A DNA stretch of 64,000 nt from Costus lasius (taxonomy: Eukaryota; Streptophyta; Magnoliopsida; Zingiberales; Costaceae): the NCBI GenBank assembly GCA_027563935.2, contig CM050446.2, forward strand, positions 28,833,501-28,897,500, in the 5' to 3' direction. Under the pieces are notes generated by a model. The model was not told the origin of the DNA. It did not search any database and saw nothing but the letters and a program-made list of their open reading frames with translations. The first letter of the stretch is position 1. Each line of letters starts with the position of its first letter. This document shows positions 22,807 through 35,445 of the stretch, one piece after another. The position numbers were made by a program, and so were the translations under genes.

Positions 22807-25158
22807 TCACCATCTTCCCATACCTGTGTGCCAGATAAGGGTAAGAAGAAGTACATCCCCAAATACAAGCAAAAGAGTAAAGCACCAGTTCCTCAGACTC
22901 ATCAGAAACCTCCAGTTGTGCAGAAAAAGAGGAATGAGTCTAGTCCCAAGAGGAAACTGGCTTGTTTTGTTTGCAATGGCCCTCACGTGATGAGGGATTG
23001 TCCTACCAAGAGAGCAATAGCTGCAGTCCTTACAGAGAAGAAGGATGCAGGAAAAGAAGATCTGCAGGGTTGTGCATCAGTCAACCCTTTGGTAATTGCC
23101 AATGTATCAGTGAGATCTTCCCCACTGATGTACACAAATATCAGCCTAAACGGAGTAGAGATTGCAGCCATGGTGGATACTGGGGCCACTCACTTATTTG
23201 TTGCAGATAGGTTGCGAGAGCAACTGAAGCTGAAGACGACGACCAGTAACACCCATGTTAAGACAGTCAATGCTGAGGCGAGAAAAGCTATGGGTATCTC
23301 ATATGATGTCCCGGTGAAGATGGGACCCTGGAGTGGGAAATGCACTGTTTTGGTTACTCAACTAGATGTCTTTGATGTCATTGTGGGCATGGACCTTCTG
23401 AGAAGAGCTAAGGCCACCCCAATGCCACATCTCAATAGTTTGCTGGTACTAGATGAAAAGAATCCTTGTTTCATTCCTTGCTTTACTGGAATGAAAGAGG
23501 AGAAGAAGAAAGCGAAGGAGAAGGAGCTTACTCCTACCTCCCTAGCAAATGGAGTGAGGCATGGTGCTTCCACCTACTTAGCTCATATTAGAGTAGTGGA
23601 AGACACCCCACATTTGGATTCAGCTCCTGGACCGTCTATGAGGGATGTGAGGGAACTGGCCACTTCCTCCAGTTCTTGTAGTAGAAAAGGAAAAGAAGTC
23701 ATTGTGGAGACTGCTATAACTTCAGTAGAGGACTTAATGACATTAGTACCTCCTGCTATTGGATCTTTACTGAAAGAGTACAAAGATGTGATCCCTCCTG
23801 AGATGCCAAAGGTACTGCCTCCCAGGAGAGACATAGATCACCAGATTGAGTTAGTTCCTGGAGCGGTACCCCCAGCACAGCCTCCCTACCGAATGCCACC
23901 GTTAGAACTGGCAGAGCTTAGGAAACAGCTGAACGAGCTCTTAGAGTCAGGGTATATCCAACCCTCGAAGGCACCATATGGAGCACCTGTCCTGTTTCAA
24001 AAGAAGAAAGATGGGAGCTTGCGCATGTGTGTGGATTATAGAGCATTAAACAAAGTCACAGTGCGCAATGCCTATCCCATTCCTCTGATTCAAGACTTGC
24101 TGGATAGATTAGCAAATGCAAAGATCTTTAGCAAGCTTGACTTAAGATCAGGATACTGGCAGGTGCGAATTGCCGAGGGGGATGAGCCAAAGACTACTTG
24201 TGTCACGCGGTATGGCTCGTTTGAGTTCATGGTGATGCCTTTTGGGCTAACTAACGCTCCTGCTACGTTTTGTAACCTCATGAACAATATCCTAAATCCA
24301 TTTTTGGATAAGTTCGTGGTGGTTTATCTAGATGATATTGTGGTATACTCATCGGATTTAAAGGAGCACGAGAAGCATTTGAGGCAAGTTCTGCAAGTAC
24401 TCCGGGATAATCAGTTATATCTGAAGGCTGAAAAATGCGAGTTTGCCCAGACTGAAATTCAATTTCTAGGACATGTTGTGTCCCAAGGCAGTGTGAGGAT
24501 GGACAATGATAAGATCAAGGCCATTTGGGATTGGCCTAGTCCTTCCAATGTGACTCAACTGCGTTCTTTTCTGGGTCTGGCAAACTTCTACCGTAGATTC
24601 ATCATGGGATATTCAAAGGTAGTGGCACCTTTGACAGATTTGCTCAGAAAGGACAAGACTTGGTGTTGGGAGGATACACACCAAGAAGCTTTTGAGACTC
24701 TGAAGAAGCTGGTAACTTCAGAGCCAGTGCTAAAATTACCAGATTTTTCACAAGGGTTTGAAGTGCACACTGATGCTTCAGACCGTGCTCTAGGCGGAGT
24801 ATTAGTTCAGGATGGCAGACCTGTGGCCTATGAGAGCAGAAAGCTGAAAGCAGCCGAGCTTAACTACTCAGCACATGAGAAGGAGATGCTAGCTATCATC
24901 CACTGTCTCAGATTGTGGCGTATCTACCTTCTGGGGAGTCACTTTATAGTAAAGACCGATAACATTGCTAACACTTTCTTCCAAACTCAGAAGAAATTGT
25001 CAGCCAGGCAGGCCCGTTGGCAAGAACTCATAGCAGAATTTGACTTCAGTTGGGAGCATAAACCGGGCAAGTGTCATCAGGTCCCAGATGCCCTCAGTAG
25101 AATTAGCAGTGTTGCTATGGTATGCGCACTTTCTAGAGCAGAAGGGAAAATCTTTTAG
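22807..25158 (+). CDS. pol: Gag C-terminus, protease, RT and RNase H of A1
   Basis: Continues the gag frame after copia B: basic tract, knuckle [13 protein letters not shown] near 22965, protease VDTGATH (DTG 23176-23184), [10 protein letters not shown], then RT with [25 protein letters not shown] and YLDD at 24325-24336, then RNase H ([22 protein letters not shown]) and the start of integrase. It ends at TAG 25156-25158 where A2 has CAG (IFQYLKQ). At positions where A2 carries TAG or TAA, A1 has CAG or CAA, so the two copies cross-check each other. Gag and pol form one frame with no ribosomal frameshift needed. Confidence 0.93.
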   Translation, partial: SPSSHTCVPDKGKKKYIPKYKQKSKAPVPQTHQKPPVVQKKRNESSPKRKLACFVCNGPHVMRDCPTKRAIAAVLTEKKDAGKEDLQGCASVNPLVIANVSVRSSPLMYTNISLNGVEIAAMVDTGATHLFVADRLREQLKLKTTTSNTHVKTVNAEARKAMGISYDVPVKMGPWSGKCTVLVTQLDVFDVIVGMDLLRRAKATPMPHLNSLLVLDEKNPCFIPCFTGMKEEKKKAKEKELTPTSLANGVRHGASTYLAHIRVVEDTPHLDSAPGPSMRDVRELATSSSSCSRKGKEVIVETAITSVEDLMTLVPPAIGSLLKEYKDVIPPEMPKVLPPRRDIDHQIELVPGAVPPAQPPYRMPPLELAELRKQLNELLESGYIQPSKAPYGAPVLFQKKKDGSLRMCVDYRALNKVTVRNAYPIPLIQDLLDRLANAKIFSKLDLRSGYWQVRIAEGDEPKTTCVTRYGSFEFMVMPFGLTNAPATFCNLMNNILNPFLDKFVVVYLDDIVVYSSDLKEHEKHLRQVLQVLRDNQLYLKAEKCEFAQTEIQFLGHVVSQGSVRMDNDKIKAIWDWPSPSNVTQLRSFLGLANFYRRFIMGYSKVVAPLTDLLRKDKTWCWEDTHQEAFETLKKLVTSEPVLKLPDFSQGFEVHTDASDRALGGVLVQDGRPVAYESRKLKAAELNYSAHEKEMLAIIHCLRLWRIYLLGSHFIVKTDNIANTFFQTQKKLSARQARWQELIAEFDFSWEHKPGKCHQVPDALSRISSVAMVCALSRAEGKIF

Positions 25159-25971
25159 TATCTTAAGCAGACCGCCAGCACAGATAAAGCCTACCAGAAG
25201 CTTGTGGCACAGATCAGAGATGGTGTAGTGCGCAGGTTTTATGTAGATGAGGATGGCCTTATCATGGCTCAGGGTGGCAGAACTTATGTTCCTACTTCGG
25301 GGGACATTCGTTTTGGCCTAATGAGGGAGTTCCATGATACTGTTTGGGCCGGACATCCAGGTGGTCACAGGATGTATGCGCTGCTCAAAAGAGGTTGGTT
25401 CTGGCCAGGAATGAAATCAGACATAGAGCATTTTGTGAAGACCTGTTTGGTATGCCAACAGGATAAAATTGAGAGAAGACTGGAGGCAGGTCTTCTCCAA
25501 CCTTTGCCCACACCAGCTAGACCGTTTATGTCAGTGTCTATGGACTTTATAACTCACTTTCCAGTCTTTGATGGACTTGGGTCTGTTTTGGTGATTGTGG
25601 ATAGATTTTCTAAGTATGCTATATTTGTGGCGGCTCCTGAGGAGTGCTCAGCTGAGGTGACCGCCAACCTGTTCTTTCAGCACGTGGTGAAGCACTTTGG
25701 CTTACCACGGGATATTATCAGTGATAGAGACACCCGCTTTACTGGTAGATTTTGGGGGTCTTTATTTAAGAAGCTGGGAACAGACTTGAAGATGTCTACT
25801 GCTTTCCACCCCCAGACTGACGGGCAGACCGAGCGCATCAATGCTCTAGTAGAAGATTATCTGAGACACTTTATATCTGCTACTCAGAGAAACTGGCCAT
25901 TCTTACTGGAGACGGCCCAGTTTGCTTATAATATACAAGTGTCGTCAGCTACGGGAAAGAGTCCATTTTAG
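25159..25971 (+). pseudogene. pol: Integrase of A1
   Basis: In frame with pol. The zinc region (HDTVWAGHPGGHRM, CLVCQQDK) and full catalytic core (SMDFITHFP, ISDRDTRFTG, GQTERINALVED) are present. TAG 25969-25971 replaces GAG (A2 reads PFEMVLGY), a G-to-T change and the only A1 stop not explained by C-to-T. The stop lies just beyond the catalytic core. Confidence 0.9.
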
Positions 25972-26622
25972 ATGGTCTTAGGATATCAACCATCTACCCC
26001 GGTTGATCATCTTGCGAGTGGGGCAAGCAGTCGAAATAAGGCTGCGAATCAGTATGTCCAGGATCGCATAGAGCTCTGGGAAGAGGCTCGGGATAGCTTG
26101 AGGAAAGCTTCCAGCCGTATGGTGAAATATGCGAACCGACATAGACGTCACGTCGAGTTTGAGGTAGGTGATTTGGTTCTCCTCAAACTAACTCCTCAGA
26201 TGTGGAGAAAGATAGTGGCAGGTACTTATCATAGAGGGCTAGTACCCAGATATGAAGGACCATTTACAGTTATCAAGAGAGTGGGTACAGTAGCATACAA
26301 GTTGAACCTGCCAAAGCACTATAAGTTGCATTCCACATTCCATGTTAGTTTCCTCAAGAAATTTCACGCAGACGATGTTCATCTGGAGCGTCAGCAAGTG
26401 AGAAGAAAGCCAGCCCATGGTTCTGTAGAGTTTGCTAAGCAGCCTCTCAAGATTCTGAATCATCGAATATATGGATGGAGTGGCAAAGGACAGAAGGCTG
26501 AGATGTTAGTACAGTGGCAGGGCGAAGCTGAGGAGGATGCTACTTGGGAGAGAATGGCTGACCTTGAACAATTTCATTGGTTGTTCAAGAAATATGAGGA
26601 AGCCCTCGGGGGCGAGGTCTAG
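25972..26622 (+). pseudogene. pol: Integrase C-terminus and chromodomain of A1
   Basis: In frame with the rest of pol and open for 216 codons: ELWEEARDSLRKASSRM, GDLVLLKLTPQMW, PRYEGPFTVIKRVG, TFHVSFLKKFH, then a chromodomain-like end EMLVQWQGEAEEDATWE. Natural stop TAG 26620-26622, 7 bp before the polypurine tract. Confidence 0.9.
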
Positions 26623-26629
26623 GTCAGCT

Positions 26630-26638
26630 GGGGGAGAA
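26630..26638 (+). promoter_or_regulatory. Polypurine tract of A1
   Basis: GGGGGAGAA directly before the 3' LTR. Confidence 0.85.
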
Positions 26639-28342
26639 TGTGACGACCTGGGTGTGCGGGGTACACACCCAGACCCCTCTGCATACTCATAGGGGTTATG
26701 AGCAGGGAGAGACCCTCATCTTGGGGTGAGGCCTGATGTAGAAGGGGGCAAAAACCACAAAGAAATGTGTTAAGATGTTGCATGGAACACTTAGCAAAAA
26801 TTTAGCCTTGTACAGGAGTGTGCAAGCAAAGAGGAAAAAAAAATGTGGCATGGGTGAGTCTCGAACCCATGACCAAGAGGAGTGCTAGTTCTTATGTTGC
26901 ATGGGATGGCCAACCCGAGCTTGGGTCATTCGCTGATATGGAGCATTGGCGCATCCTCTTAAAGTCTCCATTGGCTTCACAGATCTCAGAGCAGCCATGG
27001 AGGGCTGATGGAGCTTGGGCGCAAATGAGATTAGGGGGCAGCCCTAATCGTGAGAAAGGAAGACATCCGAGATTGTGTGTTGCGGCTGCTGCTCACTTGG
27101 GCGATTTGAGAGGCGATCTTCATCACCTCCGGCCAGCCTTCTCCACCCTCTTTTCCGGTGAACTTTGAGGGATCTTTGGGGTGTCCAAAGGTTGCGGCAA
27201 CCTGCTATGGTGCCGTGTCTTGGAGAGGGAATCCGGCAAGAAGGAGCTACACATTCTCGGCAGTTTGTGTGGAACAGCCGGCGGCAGCCATCCTCCACTC
27301 TCATCTCCGGCGAGCTGAGAGCTCCTTGAGCTCAAGGAGTGCGGCAATCAAGTGATTGCTGGGTCTTGGAAGGGCGGCAACCAAAGGGGGAGGAGTCCCC
27401 ATTCTCGGCTGGTTATTGGCTACTTGCGGCAGCAAGGTTGAGGGTGGTCTTCTACCTTCGGCCACAAGGGGGAAGGAGTTCCCCCACTTTCGGCAGCAAG
27501 GGGAAGGAGTTCCCCTTCATTCGGCGTGGTTGGTGACTTCGGGGCAGCAGCTTGGGCGGCTTGTGGAGGACACTTCCGACGGTCCAAGGGTGGTTTCCGG
27601 TGAAGGGCAACCGAGGCTATCTTGTACAAACTGGCTCCCAAGGGTCTTGTTGACCTTTGGAGGTATACTTTACTTGCTTACCTAGATAGGGGCTTGTAAC
27701 ATTTGTATAAGACGCTTGTGAGTAGTTAGTGTGAGGTTTTTGATCCCTCAGCCCACATTGGGTAGTGGAGGGGTTTTCCTCACTTTTGATATCATTGTGT
27801 ACTTTGCCTGGCCAGCTGAGGCCTTGGTGTGATTAGGGGCGGACGTACCTAACTGATAGGGCGTACCCTCCTTGCTGTGTAGTGGTAGCTATATGCTTAG
27901 GATCGGGGCATATGTCTAGTGCCCGTCTATTGCACTGCCTGTGATCTTGTGTGTGTATTTACACAGGGCGCTTTACGTATTAAGGATGGTCGTGAGCGCG
28001 CATATTGGGTTGAGGAGCAACGTGTGCTGCCCACCCGCCGCTCATTGACGTAGAGTCTAGGGCTAGGAGAAGATTAGGCCCAGACCATCAGAGATCAGCC
28101 CGGGAGCACAGTGATCCACAGAGAGCATAGAGGCAGCTTATCGGGGCACGAGCATCCTATCAGAGGATCGGGCATTTTGTGTTTGAGTTGGGTACGCAGC
28201 GACCTTAGACTTCCGCATAGCGCTGGTGTTGTGTGTAGGCTGACGGGTTACTCATTGTGTGATCTTGCCACTCTGGGGTTACACAGTGTGTAAGTCGTGC
28301 CATCACACCTCAATTTACACAGCGAAAAATTGGGGCATGACA
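26639..28342 (+). repeat. 3' LTR of A1
   Basis: 1704 bp, uninterrupted, ending GGGCATGACA; followed by CCTGC and the rest of the C LTR. Confidence 0.95.
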
Positions 28343-28347
28343 CCTGC

Positions 28348-28641
28348 CCTCTCCACCAAGTAATAGGTCTAGGGTCTACTTAATGTCCACGTAGTGTCTG
28401 TTTTATATTTTGTGTCTTGTACTGTTGCCTCTATCAATAATATAACGGTGGAGTGTTCAGTTGAGTCATTTCACTGAGCATTTTACTCGCTGTCTTTGTG
28501 GAAGATACTTGTGTTCCTTGTGCCTTCGATTACTTGCGTTGCCTTCGGATTGTTGCCTTGGATCGGTTGAGCACTACTCCTTAGCTGGGAGAGTAGTGTA
28601 CCGCACGGACATCAAGCACTAAGGGAAGTGCGTTTGTGACA
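28348..28641 (+). repeat. 5' LTR of C, right part
   Basis: Matches 39589-39882 of the 3' LTR. CCTGC at 28343-28347 is the A1 target copy. Together with 1926-2312 it makes 681 bp. Confidence 0.9.
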
Positions 28642-28643
28642 AG

Positions 28644-28655
28644 TGGTATCAGAGC
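28644..28655 (+). promoter_or_regulatory. Primer-binding site of C
   Basis: TGGTATCAGAGC, 2 bp after the LTR. Confidence 0.9.
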
Positions 28656-28682
28656 CGGTTTTGGATCAAACGTCATGGCAGC

Positions 28683-30259
28683 ATGCTACCTCCTCACACC
28701 TCAGGAGAAGGGGTGGAACAACATAGAGGGGATAGAGACCGCCCTGCTAGTTTGGAGGAACGGGTAGGCATCATAGAGGAAAAACTAGAGACACTACAGT
28801 GGGATGCGATACGTATGCCCGTGGTTGAAGCTAAGCAAGCGGAGCTAGCTTCCATTGTGGATCGGTTAGATGATGACACGCAAGAGGCCTTTAATCATAT
28901 GAAAGCCCAAGTTGAAGACTTGATGGCAAGAGTGTCAGTGCTTACACGAGCGATTCATGCTAATGAAGGGGATCCCCAACCTCAGCGTGCACCTATTAAA
29001 GTTCCTGAGCCGCGAGCCTATGAGGGTACTTGAGACGCGAAGGAACTTGAGAATTTCTTATTTGATATGGACCAATATTTCCTTGTTACGCGGCCGGATA
29101 CGGAAGACCAAAAAGTGGCAACGACAACTTGGTACCTAGTAGGGGATGCCAAGTTATGGTGGCGTACTAGGGTGCAAGGTGGTTCCATTAACATGAGGAC
29201 CTGGGAGGACCTAAAACACGAATTGAGGGTCCAATTTCTCCCTGAAAATTCGAGTCGTGTTACTCAAAAGAAGTTGCAAGAACTCCATCATACTGATTCT
29301 ATACGAGACTATGTGAAGCAGTTTTCAGCCTTGCTGTTGGATGTTAAAAACATGTCAGAGGATGACAAGTTATTCTATTTTATGGACGGTCTAAAACCGT
29401 GGGCTCAGCAGAAACTAGATCGACAGAATCCCCGAGATTTTGCTTCAGCTCAAATAGCTGCAGAGCGTCTTATGGACTATGACTCTTTTGAAAGAAGAGA
29501 ACAAAGAAAACCCTCTCAACCCGATCAATTTAGGGGAAATGAACCAAGATGGGAGGATCGTAGAAACCTAAGTAAAGGGAGACCGTAGAAGTCAACCCCG
29601 AGGACTGGCGGATGTTTTCTTTGTGGGGGCAACCATTTGGTTAAAGATTTCCCTCAAAAACAGGCATTGCATGCATTAGTGGTAGAGTCATCCTCAACTT
29701 ATGATCGAAAGAAGAAGAAGACTCTCATGGCAGAAAAGAGTGATAGTGACTCTGACAATAGCTGCCGAAGTGGCAAGAGTCCTTCTTCAAGGAAACCTAA
29801 TATGGGCGCAGTGCAGTTGCTTAATGCGGTGAAAGCCTAAGCGACAAAGAAATTGACATACTTCAAACTGGTGGAAAGGTGTAAACTTTTCCAACGACGA
29901 GGATCCAACAATTCAAATGGAAGTCCGAGGAGGGACAACGGGTCAAGTTCCAACCGGAATAGCCCAAATCAAAGTTCGTACTATCAAGAGAACAAAAACC
30001 AGGGCAAACCCCACAAGGGTGGTAACCAATACCAAAGAAGTCCTCAAAAGGGACAACCAAGCAAGCCAACAAACCAAAGTTGGGACTACTGGATCTGTGG
30101 GGAGAAACACCTATGCAGGTATTGTCCCCATAAACAGGTGCTGAATGCCTTAGTAGCTAATAAGGCATCACAACTGGAAAAGGAGAAGGGAAAAGCTCCG
30201 ATGAAACTGAGCAGCTCAAGTGACTCCGATGTTAGCCAATGCAAAGACAAGAGTCCTTG
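28683..30259 (+). pseudogene. gag: Gag of C with two nucleocapsid modules
   Basis: ATG 28683 starts MLPPHTSGEG. One frame holds a coiled-coil-like N-terminus, the gag core (ELENFLFDMDQYF, GDAKLWWRT, DYVKQFSALLLDVKNMSEDDKL), a first knuckle CFLCGGNHLVKDF (last Cys replaced by Phe), KQALHALV, a Ser/Asp tract, SGKSP and NMGAV, then a second knuckle YWICGEKHLCRYC (first Cys replaced by Tyr), KQVLNALV, a Ser/Asp tract and CKDKSP, with NMGAV resuming at 38668 after A3. In-frame stops: TGA 29031, TAG 29586, TAA 29838, each one C-to-T from CGA, CAG or CAA. No frameshift up to the A3 insertion. Confidence 0.82.
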
Positions 30260-32024
30260 TGTCATGCCCCAATTTTTCGCTGTGTAAATTGAGGTGTGAT
30301 GGCACGACTCACACACTGTGTAACCCCGGGTATCAAAGATTACACAATGCGCAACCCGTCAGCCTACACTCAATACACGCGCTCTATACACACGCGTGCT
30401 ATGCGGAAGTCCAAGATCTCTCGCAACACTCACGGCGCCAACCCATTGTCTGCGCGCTCAACCAAATCCACGATCGCCGGATGGGATCACCCTATGCCCT
30501 GATCAACTGCCTCTGTGCTCTGTGGATCACTGTGCTCCCGGGCTGATCTCTGGTGTTCTGGGCCTAATCTTCTCCTAGCCCTAGACCTGCGTCAATGAGC
30601 GGCGGGTGGGCAGCACACGTTGCTCCTCAACCCAATATGCACACTCACGACCGTCCTTAAACCTAGAGCACCCTGTGTAATATCCACACACAAGATCACA
30701 GGTAGTACAGTAGTCGGGCACTAGACATATGCCCCGATCCTAAGCAGATATCAACAACTACACCGCAAGGAGGGAACGCCCTATTAGTTAGGTGCGCCCG
30801 CCCCTAATCACACACAAAGCCGCAGCTGGCCAGGCATAGTGCACAACGATATATAAAGGTGAGGAAAACCCCTTCACTACCCAATTTGGGCTAAGGGATC
30901 AAAAACCTCACTCTACACTACTCAACAGCGTCTCATACAAGTTTTACAAGCTCCTATCTAGAAAGCAAGTAAATATACCTCCAAGGATCGCACGACCCTT
31001 GGGAGCTATTTGTACAAGCTGGCTAGAGTTGCCCTTCGCCGGAAAACACCCTTGGACCGCCGGAAGACTCCTCCCACAAGCTGTCCAAGCTGCTGTCCCT
31101 GAAGCTTCAACCAAGCCGGGTGAAAGGGGGACACTTCCCCTTAGTGCTGCCGAGAGTAGGGAGCCTTCTCCCTTGGTTGCCGAGAGTGGGGAGCACTCTC
31201 CCCTTGCTACCGGAAATGGGGACTCCTTCCCCTTTGGTTGCCGCACCTCCAAGACCCAACACCGTTCAAGGTGTCGCACTCCTTGAGCTCAAGGAGCCTC
31301 CTTCTCGCCGGAGAAGAAGGTGGAAGCAAGCTGAAGTGAGCTGCCGGCGGAACACCCTAGCTGGCCGAGAGTGAGTTCTCCTCTTCCTTACGGTTTCCCC
31401 TCCAAGACTCAGTACCAATGCAGGTAGCCGCACCCTTTGGACACCCCAAAGGTTCCTCAGCTCGCCGGAGAAGAGGATGGTGGTGGATGGCCGGAAAATG
31501 ATGAGAAGTCGCCTCACAATCGCCCCAAGTTCGCCCCAAGCAAGCAGCCGCCCTTCACTCTCTCGGATTAGATCTCGGATGATGAGTTAGGGTTGCCCCT
31601 TCGCCTAGTGCAGCCCTTCACTTGCGCCAATGCTCCATCAGCCCTCCAATGAGGTGCTTTGAAATCTATGAAGTACTGAAGACTTCAAGTAGAATGCGCC
31701 AAGCTTCATATCAGCGAATGACCCAAGCTCGGGTTGGCCATCACATGCATCATAAGCTCTAGCACTCCTCTAGGTCATGGGTTCGAGACTCGCCCTTGCC
31801 CCATTCTTTTTCCAAGTGCTTGTACACTCCTGTACAAGACTAACTTTTGCTAAATGGTTCCATGCTCCTCCATGGTACCTGCAAAACATCTTAACACAAA
31901 TATTAGTGGTTTTGCCCCCTTCTGCATCAGGCTTCACCCCAAGATGAAGGTCTCTCCCTTCTCATAACCTCTATGAGTATGCAGAGGGGTCTGGGTGTGT
32001 ACCCCGCACACCCAGGTCGTCACA
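30260..32024 (-). repeat. 3' LTR of A3
   Basis: TGTC...TCACA on the plus strand; same length as 36897-38661. Holds the same hairpin block as other A LTRs. Confidence 0.95.
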
Positions 32025-32033
32025 CTCTCCCCC
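32025..32033 (-). promoter_or_regulatory. Polypurine tract of A3
   Basis: CTCTCCCCC on the plus strand, GGGGGAGAG on the element strand, adjacent to the 3' LTR. Confidence 0.8.
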
Positions 32034-32040
32034 AGCTGAC

Positions 32041-32907
32041 CTAGACCTCGCCCCCGAGGGCTTCCTCATAATTCTTGAACAACCAATGAAATTGTTCAAG
32101 GTCAGCCATTCTTTCCCATGTAGCATCCTCTTCAGCTTCGCCCTGCCACTGCACTAATATCTCAGCCTTCTGTCCTTTTCCTTTCCAACCATATACTCGG
32201 TGATTCAGAATCTTGAAAGGCTGCTTTGCAAACTCTACAGTGCCACGGGCTGGCTTTCTTCTTACTTGTTGACGCTCAGGATGAACATCATCTGAGTGAA
32301 ATTTCTTGAGGAAACTCACATGAAATGTGGGATGTAGTTTGTAGTGCTTTGGCAAATTCAACTTATAGGCTACTGCACCAACTCTCTTGATAACCGTGAA
32401 CGGTCCTTCATATCTGGGTACTAGCCCTCTATGATAAGTGCCTGCCACTATCTTGTTCCACATCTGAGGGGTGAGTTTGAGGAGCACCTGATCTCCTACC
32501 TCAAACTCCACATGACGCCTATGTCAGTTCGCATATTTAACCATTCGGTTGGAAGCTTTCCTCAAGCTGTCCCGAGCCTCTTCCCAGAGCTCTATGCGAT
32601 CCTAGACATACTGATTAGCAGCCTTATTCCGACTGCTTGCACCACTAGCAAGATGATCAACCGGGGTAGATGGTTGATATCCTAGGACCATCTCAAATGG
32701 ACTTTTCCCAGTAGCTGAAGACACTTGTATATTGTAAGCAAATTGGGCCGTATCAAGTAGAAATGGCCAATTTCTCTGAGTAGCGGATATAAAGTGTCTC
32801 AGATATTCTTCTACTAATGCATTGATGCGCTCGGTCTGTCCATCAGTTTGTGGGTGAAAAGCAGTGGACATCTTCAGGTCTGTTCCCAGCTTCTTAAACA
32901 AGGACCC
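32041..32907 (-). pseudogene. pol: Integrase end and chromodomain of A3
   Basis: Reads from 32907 leftward: GSLFKKLGTDLKM, GQTERINALVEE (catalytic Glu), PFEMVLGYQP, then TAG 32604-32602 (CAG in A1), TGA 32526-32524 (CGA in A1), QVLLKLTPQMW, TFHVSFLKKFH and the chromodomain-like end EILVQWQGEAEEDATWE. Natural stop at 32041-32043. Confidence 0.85.
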
Positions 32908-33609
32908 CTAGAATCTGCCTGTGAATCTGGTGTCTCTATCACTAATGATATCTCGTGGTAAGCCAAAGTGCTTCACCACGTGCTGAAAGAACAAATTGGC
33001 GGTCACCTCCGCTGAGCACTCCTCAGGAGCCGCCACAAATATAGCATATTTTGAGAAACGGTCCACTATCACCAAAAAAGAACCAAGTCCATCAAAGACT
33101 GGAAAATGTGTGATAAAGTCCATTGAAACTGACATAAATGGTCTAGCTGGTGTGGGCAAAGGCTGGAGAAGACCTGCCTCAAGTCTCCTCTCAATTTTAT
33201 CCTGTTGACATATCAAACAGGTCTTCACAAAATGCTCTACATCTGCTTTCATTCCTGGCCAGAACCAACCTCTTTTAAGCAGCGCGTACATTCTCTGACC
33301 ACCTGGATGTCCAGCCCAAACAGTATCATGGAACTCTCTCATTAGACCAAAACGGATGTCCCCCGAAGCAGGAACATAGGTCCGGCCACCCTGAGCCATG
33401 ATAAGGCCATCCTCATCTACATAGAATCTGCGCACTATACCATTTCTGATATGTGCAACAAGCTTTTGGTAGGCTTTATCTGTACTGGTGGTCTGCTTGA
33501 TATACTGAAAGATTTTGCCCTCTGCTCTAGAAAGTGCGCATAACATAGCAACGTTGCTGATCCTACTGAGGGCATCTGGAACCTGATGACACTTGCCCGG
33601 TTTATGCTC
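32908..33609 (-). pseudogene. pol: Integrase N-terminus and core of A3
   Basis: In frame: [33 protein letters not shown] (zinc region), SMDFITHFP and ISDRDTRFTGRF. It ends at TAG 32910-32908, where A1 has TGG (GRFWGSLF). The third catalytic residue lies in the next segment. Confidence 0.88.
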
Positions 33610-34248
33610 CTAACTGAAATCAAATTCTGCTAGAAGTTCTTGCCAACGGGCCTGCCTGGCTGACAACTTCTTCTGAGTCTGGAAGAAGGTGTTAGCAATG
33701 TTATCAGTTTTCACTATGAAGTGACTCCCCAGAAGGTAAATACGCCACAATCTGAGACAATGGACCACAGCTAGCATCTCTTTTTCATGTGCTGAATAGT
33801 TTAGCTCAGCTGCTTTCAGTTTTCTGCTCTCATAGGCCACTGGTCTGCCATCCTGAACGAGTACTCCTCCTAGAGCATGGTCTGAAGCATCAGTGTGCAC
33901 TTCAAACCCTTGTGAAAAATCTGGTAATTTTAGCACTGGCTCTGAAGTTACCAGCCTCTTCAGAGTCTCAAAAGCTTCTTGGTGTGTCTCCTCCCAACAC
34001 CAAGTCTTGTCCTTCTTGAGCAGATCAGTCAAAGGTGCCACTACCTTTGAATATCCCATGATGAATCTTCTGTAGATGTTTGCCAGACCTAAGAAAGATC
34101 GCAGTTGAGTCACATTAGAAGGACTAGGCCAATCCCAAATAGCCTTCATCTTCTCATTATCCATTCTCACACTGCCTTGAGAGACCACATGTCCTAAGAA
34201 TTGGATCTCAGTCTGGGCAAACTCACATTTCTCAGCCTTCAGATACAA
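33610..34248 (-). pseudogene. pol: RT thumb and RNase H of A3
   Basis: In frame after an amber codon at 34251-34249 (CAG in A1, [13 protein letters not shown]). [14 protein letters not shown] and RNase H ([22 protein letters not shown]) are present. It ends at TAG 33612-33610, replacing TGG (FSWEHK). Confidence 0.88.
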
Positions 34249-35445
34249 CTAGTTATCTCTGAGTACTTGCAGTACTTGTCTTAAATGCTTCTCGTGCTCC
34301 TTCAGATCAGATGAATACACTACAATATCATCCAAATAAACCACCATGAACTTATCCAAAAATGGGTTTAGGATATTGTTCATGAGGTTACAGAAAGTTG
34401 CAGGAGCATTGGTTAGCCCAAAAGGCATAACCAAAAACTCAAACGAGCCATACCGCGTGACACAGGTCGTTTTTGGCTCATCCCCCTCGGCTATACGCAC
34501 CTGCCAATATCCAGATCTTAAGTCCAGCTTGGTAAATATCTTGGCATGGGCCAATCTATCCAATAAATCCTGAATCAGTGGGATGGGATATGCATTGCGC
34601 ACTGTGACCTTGTTCAGTGCTCTATAGTCCACGCACATGCGCAAGCTCCCATCTTTCTTCTTCTGAAATAGGACAGGTGCTCCATATGGTGCCTTTGAGG
34701 GTTGAATATACCCTGATTCTAGGAGCTCGTTCAACTGTTTCCTGAGCTCTGCCAGTTCTAATGGTGGCATGCGGTATGGAGGCTGCGCTGGGGGTACTGC
34801 TCCAGGAACTAACTCTATCTGATGATCTATGTCTCTCTTGGGAGGCAGTACCTTTGGCATCTCTGGTGGGATCACATCTGCGTACTCTTTCAGTAATACT
34901 CCAACAGAAGGTGGTACTGATGTCATTAAGTCCTCTAATGAAGCTACAGCAGTCCCCACAATGACTTCTTTTCCCTTCCTGCTACAAGAACTGGAGGAAG
35001 TGGCCAGTTCCCTCTCACTCCTCATAAACTGTCCAGGAGCTGAATCCAATTGTGGAGTGTCTTCCACTATTCTGATATGAGCTAGGTAAGTGGAAGCACC
35101 ATGCCTCACTCCATTTGCTAGGGCAGTAGGAGTAAGCTCCTTCTCCTTCGCTTTCTTCTTCTCCTCCTTCATTCCAGTAAAGCAAGGAATGAAACAAGGA
35201 TTCTTCTCATCTAATACCAACAGACTATTGAGATGTGGCATTGGGGTAGCTTTAGCTCTTCTCAGCAAATCCATGCCCACAATGACATCAAACACATCTA
35301 GCTGAGTTACCAATACTGTGCACTTCCCACTCCATGGTCCCATCTTAACTGGAACATCATATGAGATACCCATTGCTTTTCTAGCCTCAGCATTCACTAT
35401 CTTCACATGGGTATTACTGGTGGTAGTTTTCAGCTTCAGTTGCTC
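34249..35445 (-). pseudogene. pol: Protease end and RT core of A3
   Basis: Begins after TGA 35448-35446 (CGA in A1). Contains [26 protein letters not shown], the linker, and RT with [25 protein letters not shown] and YLDD. The protease catalytic DTGATH is just upstream, beyond the stop, near 35490. Confidence 0.88.

Larger units (their letters stand above)
2313..28342 (+). mobile_element. Ty3/gypsy chromovirus A1, nested in C
   Basis: Flanked by CCTGC duplications (2308-2312 and 28343-28347). LTRs are 1704 bp each (2313-2897 plus 11502-12620; 26639-28342), TGTGACG...TGACA. Own length is about 8.3 kb once A2 and copia B are removed. Order: LTR, primer-binding site, gag, protease, RT, RNase H, integrase, chromodomain, polypurine tract, LTR. 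LTRs differ at about 19 sites (about 1.1%). The frame is continuous apart from two nonsense codons, making this the best preserved chromovirus of the window. Confidence 0.93.
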
